Part shown: positions 55,955 to 64,000 of the stretch, piece after piece
Position numbering within the stretch: the stretch's first letter is position 1
How the letters are laid out: every line of letters begins with the position of its first letter
From: Apodospora peruviana
Taxonomy: Eukaryota > Ascomycota > Sordariomycetes > Sordariales > Lasiosphaeriaceae
DNA length: 64,000 nucleotides
Direction of reading: 5' to 3'
NCBI GenBank assembly: GCA_033439685.1
Contig: JAUEDM010000009.1
Coordinates: 1,116,001-1,180,000 of the forward strand
The notes under the pieces: generated by a model
Seen by the model: only the letters and a program-made list of their open reading frames with translations
Database searches by the model: none
Told to the model about the DNA's origin: nothing
Made by a program: the position numbers and the translations under genes

Positions 55955-58900
55955 CTCCAGGGTTGTGGGGAAAGAGTCCAAGGCAAGAACGAATGGATAT
56001 CGTCAACAGTTTTTCGGGACGGCCAACGCATCGCTTGGCAACTCCGGCAGCTACCGGGCAACCCTGGCTCTTGCAAGGCGACCAGCTGGCCCGATGACTT
56101 TGGAGCTTTTGTCTAGCACTGCCCGACCAACGGCCCGCGAAGAAAACGAGGAACGACTGGCTTCACGTCCAAGGAGGGCAAACAAGATTCGGAGCTGAAC
56201 AAAACAAGAACGAAAGGCGAGCAGGCAAGTCCCGGGCAAAGCTGGCATGCCAAGGCGAAGACACACGGCAAACCAACATGTAGATGACCGAGAAGGATCA
56301 AAGAAGACGTGGCTCCGTCTGGTACCGAGTGGTAGCTATGGGCCGAATGGTGCCGTGATAGGCCGACTACCTTGTTTCAGGATAAGATTGTCGTTATGCC
56401 CGACGCAAACTTAATCGCGGGCCGGGGCTGGTGCCAAACAGCGACTAAGAAAAATAGACTCGAGCGGGGATCGAAGCCCAACTTCGTGTTGTTGTCGAGA
56501 TGAGCACTCTCGGTGCGCTCCTGGTGCAACCTGCGGTGCGGGTTCACCAGTGTTGTATGGGCTTCTTTGCGGAGGGATGCGATGAGGTTGAACCCAAGCC
56601 GGAGTCGTTCTCCGGGATTGGACAATACCCGTGAAACAGTTGCCAGATGGGCGGCGCCCCACGTGAGCCCCCTCACGGAATACCCGATATGTCTCGATTC
56701 AAGCCCGTGGTTGCACCGCAGTCTCCCGGTCAAAACCAGTGATATCACAACTGAGCGTTTCAACAACTCCTTGGGAGCTAGGACAACATTCTTGTTTTCT
56801 TATCCTTGCCTCTGGAGTGTCTGGCTGCTGGGGAGAGGCGCAGACCAAGGGTCAAAGACGCTGCGACCACATCGTCCAGCGTCACTGTAGAATCCTTCGG
56901 CAGCGGGTTTGAAAACGTGAATGGCTCATGGTCCTTCGATGCAACGGCAGCGAGCGTATTCTGGTCGGATCGTACAACCTTCGGAGGCAGTAGTCATTTG
57001 GTCTCGCAGGTTGGCCACACGCGTCATCACCTGAAGAGTATCCTTGTCCTTTGCCGAGGGTTGGTCTCGGCAGTGTCTGCAGTGGCCGTTGAGAAGGTCA
57101 TACAGCCAGAGTGATTTGACCGAGGCTGCAAAGTTACGGAGAGGATTTGCCGTGTAAGTCTACTTTAGGAAGGCCATGGGATGATAGATGTTCATCCGTC
57201 ACCCCAGCCTTATTGTTTGCGTCCACAGCTGGCACAGCATGACGATCTGCGCCAGCATCCCCGCATCTTCCGTCGAATATGTTAGGCACCCAATAACAGT
57301 CCGAGTCAACCTGGAGTGTAGGTATTGTGCAACCATTCGTGAGAGCTAGACGCATCGCTCGTGGGCTCGTATATGTAAGGCACATAGGGTAGATGTCCGG
57401 AGATGCTTGAAGATCTCGAAATTTCGATTTCCGACGACGGCAGGTCGGGGTTTCTGCGGGGAAAAGCGGGGCTTGTCGCGCGGCCCGGTGCGGTGCGGGG
57501 CACTGGATAGAGCACTGGGCATCGGGATGGCAGCGGATGGTGACATCCATTGGGTCGTGCGGCAAGCGGCAGCCTCACATGATGATGTGCTGGTGGCAAG
57601 ACAGCTCAGTGATTTCTATGTAGCCGAGTTCAAAATATCCTCTTTTTCGACGAGGATGGTAAAGTGCGATGTGTGCTTTAATCCGTAGATGATAAGGAGC
57701 TTAATATCGTCCCGGATCGCCGGTGCGATAACTGCAGGTCTAAGGACCCTGCCAAGGACTGTTTCATCTGGACCTGTCTGGATTTAGCATACTTTCTGGG
57801 TAGTTTGCAACTCTGTCGATCCAAGCGTAGATGCAGTGCGTTAGTTTGAGAGAAAGAATAGCTCAAATGGCACAAGGCGCTTAAACGATTGCTGACGAGG
57901 CCAGATGACCTTGTCAAAAGTGGCGGTGATGGGGTCTTTGGCCCTGCGTGTGATTTGGAGTTGGTGGTGCAAAGAAGACCCTCGCGACAGGATTCAAATC
58001 GGGTGTTGATAGGATTGATAACAACGAAGCAGTATTTCCGTTTTGTCGCCGAGACACCGGCACACGCTCCGGAGTTCTTTCCCGGAGGGAATGTCGATGG
58101 AGTCATCGATGTACGGGTACACCTTCCTTCGGCAGTTGACTGCTCTGTACCCCACTATTGCTACCCCACATGATCCTTTGAAGATTGTGGGTGGTCCCCC
58201 ATCACGGGGCCATCAGGGCCCTCACTCCCCCATTTCCCCAACATTTCAGTAGGTCACAACCGAGGCGACAGTGCGCTGGACTGGATCCAACCGCACTCTT
58301 CCAAGCATCAGACCTTATCTCAACGCGCGATCCTCCCGCAGCTCAACTCTCCAAGTCATCGTGATGGGTGTCATCGCGGTGCCAGCACATTGATGCTTGC
58401 CGGATCCCGTCATCCAATCCAATTTGATCATTGATATACTATCACCGGCACTTCGCAGAACAAACCAACGTCTTGTTCTTTCCGCCATCCCAGCTCTCCA
58501 TAGGTTCGGCACGTCATTGCGCCTCAGCGACCGCAATAGCCGGTGGTACTAAGATCTGGAAAACAGCACTTAAGCAACTGGCTGATCTACGGGCGCCTGT
58601 CTGCAACAAGATGGCTACCTTCTTCCTTCACCGTATGCAACATTGCGGGTCATGATCCAGTCACGCCAGTCCAGAAGAAGCCCAACACGTGCCATGCACA
58701 TGGCTATCAGGAGTAGGTAATCCGTACTCAGTGCTATCCTGCCGGGAGCACCCCTTCGCCATGCTCGTCCCGGGGCTAACTGAACCATTTATGAAGTCCA
58801 TGTAATGCGGGAGCATTACCTCCTTACTCGGCATCAGCCCGTCCGAGCTCACCGTCGACAAAACGGAACTGAATTGGAAGGTGACGGTGTTGAAGTCTTC

Positions 58901-61900
58901 AACATTACAGGGGATCTGCTGGGCTGGAGGTCCGGCACACGTCGACCCGTTGCCCTTCCAAACGTATGGTTTGCCGCGGGCAATGCAGACCAGGCAGCAG
59001 TACATACAGGTTTGCCGCGCTCCACGGTTGCAATCGTGGCGGCTTACAGATCCCACATCTTGCTGAGTCCGAGATGCAATGCATGGAGAACATGGCGAGA
59101 GAGAATGATATCCAGCCTCCAGGATATTATTGCGGAATGCAGGTTATGATAGGCTTACGCTGGTTCAGCCAGATCCTCCCGGGAGCTATTGCTGAGTGAG
59201 GCCTTTCACCGGCCGCCACGGCTGATCCTGTGATCGGTGGTTGACGCGGCAGGGAATGCACAGGTGATTCATCCTGGCGGCTCTGACTTACTAGACTGAT
59301 ACTGATGCATATTGGAACCAGGGCCGCTACTCTTGCAAACAAAAGATTCCATATGCGCAAACACGCCCATCAGATGCATACTGAGCGGCTGTATCGAGCA
59401 GCCACCACGTCAGGTGCCACCTGATTGGGTCGCTCATGCTATCATATCGCCAAAGCTCCAGTGGGTGTATTTACAAGATCAACCCTGATCAGACTCAGAG
59501 ACGCCAGCATTGGTCAGCAGATAGTCAGTCGTCCCATGGAAGGAAGTGGCACTCGGTGAACAGACCTGCAGGATACTTCTGACCGCAATTCTGCGCCTTC
59601 TCAGCTGAGCTGGGAAACACCGGCGTGAGCGGTCGGGACATTGGTGACCCCGGCCCGTGCGTTATGCCGGAAGGCCAAGAATCCCGGCCCTGCCCCGGCC
59701 CCGGCAGGCGTAGTGGGACACATCGGTCCCTACAGGGCTAGGGACATCGGCTGGCCAGCGAAAACACCGAATGCACGATTGATCGGATCAGTGGCGTTCA
59801 GGGCGTCCGCACCGTGTCACGCACTTACCTTTTGCAACGCCTTTGGTCACCTGGTCTTGACATGTCATATATCATGCAGCTGGCTACAGAATACATGGCG
59901 GACGGACAGGCGTTTAGGCAAGGGCTGAAGAAGTTGTTGAATTAATCAGCCCACACCTTTCCCAACTTAGTAGCTCTCACCTTGCAATGCTTTACTGATA
60001 TTTGACAGAGGCGGTGGCTGGGCGATCCTACAATCGCTCTCCATGCAAGATCCCAGGGTCGGCAATCTTGCAGACCGCCTCTCCGATTATTTAGGCCGTT
60101 TCGCTTGCTCATCCTTTCAGGTCCCGTTCTCGTTTGCAAGCCGAGGAAAACATTCTCGCAAGAGGAAACAAAAGGAGAAACAACGCAAGGACTTTTGGCT
60201 CACACGCTCGGTCTGCAACAGCCTCATCGCTCACCACAACTATCGACCACGACATCACATATCCATGTGGGGTCGGTAAACCATATTACAAAGTACAGCA
60301 TATCCAGAGCCAACGAACCATACATCTAGACGAGGAAAGCGGATTCTGCTCCCGACTGCCGAGACATCTGGCTGGCTGCGTTGTTCACATCGCTCGTGGA
60401 GAAAGATAGGCAGTACCAGGTTCTCTAACCGGTCTATGAGTTTCTGGACCATCATTATGTCGCTCTTTGGCAGTTCTATATACGCAATCATGTATGACAC
60501 CAATGTCACACTCGTCGCGTTACCATGGAAAGTATCCGGTGTACTTTTGTACGGCCGTATGGAACGGGATAACCTTCTTTCCATTCAATGGATCGAAGTT
60601 CGGCCCTGTGACAGCAGCTAGTGGGCCACCACCTCACCTAGGTATGTACGGTCCCTTCGTCTTTACTCGCTAAAAGATTCCAGAAAAAAACAAGAATGGG
60701 CTACCGCATCCGACCGGTCCGCCCTTCTCGTGGCGCCGGAAGCCGTACGCTGTGTGTAACGGGTGTGGTGTCAGGGCTGGCTGGCAGGATGTGTCAAACT
60801 CGCCGATCTAAGATTTGGAGGTAACCAACCCTACTACAGCAACAACGCCCGATTCAGGTAAGATCTTGCACTCGAGGCAATTCAGCCTCAATGCCTTTTC
60901 TGTTTCAGAAAGGAAAATCTGGTGGATGTACACTGCAAGGTGAAAGAACGCAGCAGGTCCCAACCCCATAATCCCGAGCGGTCACGTCACGCTCGGGTAC
61001 GGCAGACGTGCGTAACTGTGTCTTAATATCTCAACTGACATTAGCAATAGCGATAGCTCTCGGTACGGTTGTAATTACCGTAGGAGCGAGCAGTCTCGGG
61101 TCCTTTCTCATTCTGAAACCTGTCAACAGTTGGGAGATATACATACTAATATATGGCAAAGTGTATTCGGATATTGGAAGTGTACGAACCTATGTGCAGT
61201 CGTTGATAGCTGTCAAGAATCAAAATAAACAGTGGGCTGTCTGTCGTGTCTGTACGACACGACAAGAGCATCTCTGGAGCTGGCCAAGACAGGTTTCCGC
61301 GTTGCTTCACTTCCACGAAACCCAGAAAAAGTAAAGCAAGGGAGAAAACATATCGTATAGAGTTAGGTGCAGGATAACAGAAAATAAAACCAAAACAAAG
61401 TGTCTATCCAAATACCCAAAATACCAGATACATTTTTCCTTGTCTTTTAACTGACGCCGTGTGTTAAACCGCCTTCTCATCCATCTGCCAAAGTTTGTCC
61501 GCTCCGTTTACAGACAGTAACCCTTTTTGTTGTCCCCTTCCCTGAAATAAGAAAAACCCAAACTTTTCCAGCACACCGCTTCGCTTTGCGCGTAAAAATA
61601 TTTTGTCCAGTCTAAAATTGTTTGTTTCCCAGGTACGCCGAAAATTGAATCCCGATAAACAAAACGAAACCCCCCAGTGTCCCATACCAACCCGGGAAGG
61701 TATCTTTTGCTCTAAAATGTAATCCGTATACTGTCCGAATAAAATCCACCAACAAGCGATTGTCATCCAACCTGGGTTCCACCGCAGGAGGGAATATATA
61801 TCGCAACGAAGGGATACAAGGCATGAAAATAAAAACTGAAAGAAAGAGAAAATAGAGAGAAAAAAGAATAAATGCTCAGGCAACTGTCTCAGTCCCAGGT

Positions 61901-62703
61901 AATTGGAGTGCCTGCTTTCCGGGGCCATTGCTGAATGGCGGTGTGAACAAGCAAGGTTCCAGGTGATTTCCTGATTTCTGTCGTTGGCAGCGGATAAAAC
62001 AGGGAGATCCAGAGGATGTGTCGAAGCGTCAAGGTCCCGGAAAGGCGACTGGGGCAAAATGGTATCGCGTCCTCAAAATAAGTGGTGATAGGTCGTTGTC
62101 AAAGGTATCGGGGAGCTTATTCGTGACACGTTTGGGCTCGCTGGCCACCGCCACCGCCGTTCGTTCGTTCGTTTGCAGATAATAAGTACCCGATTTCCTG
62201 GGACGCCAGCGCCTATGTCGTTGCCCAAAGTTAGCCCTCAAACGGCTCGAGGTTTGTGCCAGTGCTGCTGACGTTGGCAAACGAGTCGAGGGCTAGGGCC
62301 AGAACAGCGTGTTGTTTGCCTCTGGTCGAGCCAATCCGTGCAACATCCAGCATTGTACTCCATACAGCGTGTGCAGGTACAGCCGTACAGCGCACAGCGC
62401 CCGGCCGGCACCTATTGTGAAGTGACCGACCCTCAACTGTGGTCTTGCTGCTCTGCCTGCTTCTCTCCACGTTCCACGAGCCCAAGCCCGCTCAGGCAAG
62501 GCGCATAAGACACACGTCACTGGACAGGGACTGGTGCACATCTCGGCTCAAGGCAAGGTGGTACTGTACTTTCGTCTGCGGCACCCCCTTCTGGAGCTTG
62601 CTGCAACTCACCTGCACTTCGAACGGCCTCAAGCGAACCACACAGTAGACAGCACCCCCAGGCGCACGCCCCAGATCCAGGGGGGCGCCGAACCTGGCCC
62701 AGC
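55955..62703. other. Gene desert, 6.7 kb, one decayed gene relic
   Basis: Almost all frames are short and of random composition. The exception is the relic at 57540-57790. An AT-rich stretch spans 61330-61880. A Trp/Cys-containing stretch near 60710-60800 (SWRRKPYAVCNGCG) faintly resembles a GATA zinc finger, too weakly to annotate. No transposon ends recognised. Confidence 0.5.
57540..57790 (+). pseudogene. Cysteine-rich gene relic with frameshift and stop
   Basis: One frame reads HDDVLVARQLSDFYVAEF up to about 57632; the next frame continues sensibly as NILFFDEDGKVRCVL, meets a TAA, and goes on as VDDKELNIVPDRRCDNCRSK and DPAKDCFIW. A single lost base at the junction and one stop codon would account for the damage. 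The motif C-x2-C-x8-C in a basic context resembles a zinc-binding segment of a fungal regulatory or hypothetical protein, but I cannot name the family. Sequence outside these 250 bases shows no coding trace. Could still be chance, since it rests on motif plausibility. Confidence 0.4.
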
Positions 62704-62868
62704 TTAGGCACTTTGAATGCAGGGACGACACGTGTGGATCTTGCAGTACCGGCATTCAAAGATCCACCAGTGGGGTCCTGAGTGGCACAGATTGCATGTC
62801 CACTGGATCAAGGTGCTGTCCGACTTGATCATCTTGAACGAGTGTGCGCAATTGGAGGCGACCGCCAT
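62704..62868 (-). CDS. Cysteine-rich microprotein, probable zinc-binding
   Basis: 54 residues, single exon, ATG at 62868. Cysteine pairs Cys25-x2-Cys28, Cys39-x2-Cys42 and Cys47-x2-Cys50, plus Cys7, His9, His29, His33 and His45, look able to bind two zinc ions. The core WTCNLCHSGPHWWIFECRYC and the end THCRPC-like HTCRPC resemble a family of very short fungal proteins of this size that I recall only in outline. The pattern of two CxxC knuckles flanking a Trp-Trp pair recalls treble-clef or cross-brace folds. No signal peptide or membrane segment, so cytosolic or nuclear. The frame extends upstream only through a non-ATG codon, so ATG 62868 is taken. Short genes like this are commonly missed by gene finders. 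Confidence 0.65.
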   Translation of the reverse strand: MAVASNCAHSFKMIKSDSTLIQWTCNLCHSGPHWWIFECRYCKIHTCRPCIQSA

Positions 62869-64000
62869 CTTGCCGTGCTGTTTGCTTTGCTTTTGCTTCG
62901 TTTGACGCTGGAGACTGGGAAAGGAGGATTTGCGTGGGCCGAGGCCGACAAGTAGCTCCAAGATTTGGCTAAGCTGGGATTTGGAATGAGGTGTGGGGGG
63001 GTCTGGACAGCCCAACGATCTGGTGGTGTTAATGCTGAGCCCATGGAGGAGCTCCACAGATGCCACACTTACAAGAACAGCACGCCGGCTCCAACTAACT
63101 TCAGTGGGGTCGTTCTGATATCCAACTTGACCTTCTGGCAACGAGATGGATTTGGGTTGGGCGTAGGCAAAAGGGTAGTGGCACTAGTAGTGGTGGTGTT
63201 GACTCTTGCGAGGAGTTGTCGATGTTTGTTGATGTTGTTGATGCCAGAGTTTTCAACTCGGCGAGGGCAGGAAGTCAGGTATTTAAACACAACCGAGGTT
63301 GGAGACAAGTCCGTGGCAAGGTCGATTGTCTGCTCTGGCCTGTTTGTCAAACGTGGGGATCTCGTCGGGAAGCCTGATTGCAGGGCAGAGGTAAACGGGG
63401 GAGATAGGACGGCGTTTTGTTATTTCGCGAGAGTCTGGGCGGCAGACTGTATGCTGATTGACCGACTGAGGCAGGTTACTTTGTTGAGATGGGATGACCT
63501 AGTCGTCTCTTCAACGGCGAGCCAAAAACTTGGGCCTGGGGCGGGTCCAGTGATATGCACCGGACGGCATGACGAGAGCTATCCGGTTCCCGAGAAGGGG
63601 CATCCCATAATCGGCATGGGTCGAAGCAGACCGAGTGGGTTACGGATCGACCCTGTTTGTTAGTCTGGAGAGTACTTTTGCTCTTTCCTCCCTTCTGGAG
63701 GTGCCGGACCGTTCGCAATGACACTGCATGCTGGCCGGGAACCTGGTGTAAGTGGAGCGTGCCAAAAATGCACGCCGTACGGACGTTGAAAAACGTGTGA
63801 TTACCCTGCACTGGTCGATAACGCCAAGACATTACCTGCTGCAGTCGGTTGCTGTAGCCTCACTAGTGTATCCTGCACGTACTGTATTGTACATGCGTAC
63901 AGTACCTAGGCCGACCAACAGGTACTGTTATGGCGCATCCATGTACCGATATGTACGATTGCATCGCAGCGCTTGCAAATCGCGGACAATCTCTGGCGGT
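62869..64000. other. Intergenic to window end, no gene seen
   Basis: Presumed promoter of the microprotein gene on the left, then non-coding sequence. A cluster of GTAC words and an inverted repeat lie at 63879-63955. A gene beyond the right edge cannot be excluded. Confidence 0.5.
63879..63905. other. Inverted repeat GTACTGTA / TACAGTAC
   Basis: Perfect 8-bp arms separated by 11 bases, inside a cluster of at least six GTAC words within ~90 bases, with TACCTAGG immediately after. It could be a binding site for a dimeric regulator or a hairpin. Confidence 0.5.

Noticed and set aside
56440..56535. tRNA-like 3' half on the minus strand (CTTCGATCCCC, T-run after)
   Set aside because: T-stem base 53 does not pair, no matching acceptor 5' strand or anticodon arm can be drawn.
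60700..60810. GATA-finger-like SWRRKPYAVCNGCG
   Set aside because: Only one half of the finger, no first CxxC, flanked by stops; too weak to annotate.
61464..62057. 197-codon minus-strand frame with a Phe-rich hydrophobic run
   Set aside because: Lies in AT-rich sequence where TTT runs arise by chance; no conserved-looking block and overlapping frames are equally plausible.
1..64000. CRISPR array, bacterial operon or insertion sequence
   Set aside because: Eukaryotic gene structure throughout; no regularly spaced identical repeats with unique spacers.

Overview
The window is genomic DNA of a filamentous ascomycete (Pezizomycotina, most likely a Sordariomycete). The coding genes carry short (47-75 nt) GT-AG introns with fungal branch sites, protein features typical of that group (FAS beta subunit with the filamentous-fungal N-terminus, VBA-type MFS transporter, NSE1, Cef1/Cdc5, Bre2/Ash2), long pyrimidine-rich leaders, and no operons. 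I cannot name the species. All gene models below were built by hand from splice signals and checked for an open, phase-consistent reading frame; none was checked against RNA or a database.

Layout. 1-7.5 kb: fatty acid synthase beta subunit (fas1), one intron, with about 1.1 kb of leader/promoter before it. 7.5-13.9 kb: a gene desert. 13.9-15.5 kb: a conserved-looking protein of unknown function. 16.7-17.4 kb: a decayed satellite of about six copies of a ~120-bp unit with hairpin-forming cores. 17.8-19.5 kb (minus): a six-exon seven-transmembrane receptor-like protein. 21.3-29.6 kb: a gene-dense nuclear/housekeeping block with nse1 (SMC5/6 complex), a single-span membrane protein, bre2/ash2 (COMPASS H3K4 methylation), and cef1/cdc5 (spliceosome NineTeen complex), the last two divergent. 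30.9-40.3 kb: VBA-like MFS transporter, a small unknown gene, a chimeric pseudogene (NLR-type alpha/beta-hydrolase fragment joined to a DUF7896-like fragment), an atypical hexokinase with an 18-nt microexon, a GILT-like thiol reductase, and the scavenger decapping enzyme DcpS, whose coding end overlaps that of the GILT gene tail to tail. 42.1-43.6 kb: an unknown coiled-coil/acidic protein. 43.6-49.8 kb: a second desert. 49.8-56.0 kb (minus): tubulin cofactor D and a GH76 alpha-1,6-mannanase. 56.0-62.7 kb: a third desert with one decayed cysteine-rich gene relic. 62.7-62.9 kb (minus): a 54-residue cysteine-rich microprotein, then intergenic sequence to the end.

Most genes are unrelated core eukaryotic functions rather than one pathway: lipid synthesis, genome stability, chromatin, splicing, mRNA decay, tubulin folding, cell wall and nutrient sensing/transport. 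There is no biosynthetic cluster, no rRNA, no convincing tRNA and no intact transposon that I could recognise. The least expected items are the NLR/DUF7896 chimeric pseudogene, the hairpin satellite beside the 7TM gene, the GILT/DcpS overlapping ends, the hexokinase microexon and the zinc-ribbon-like microprotein.
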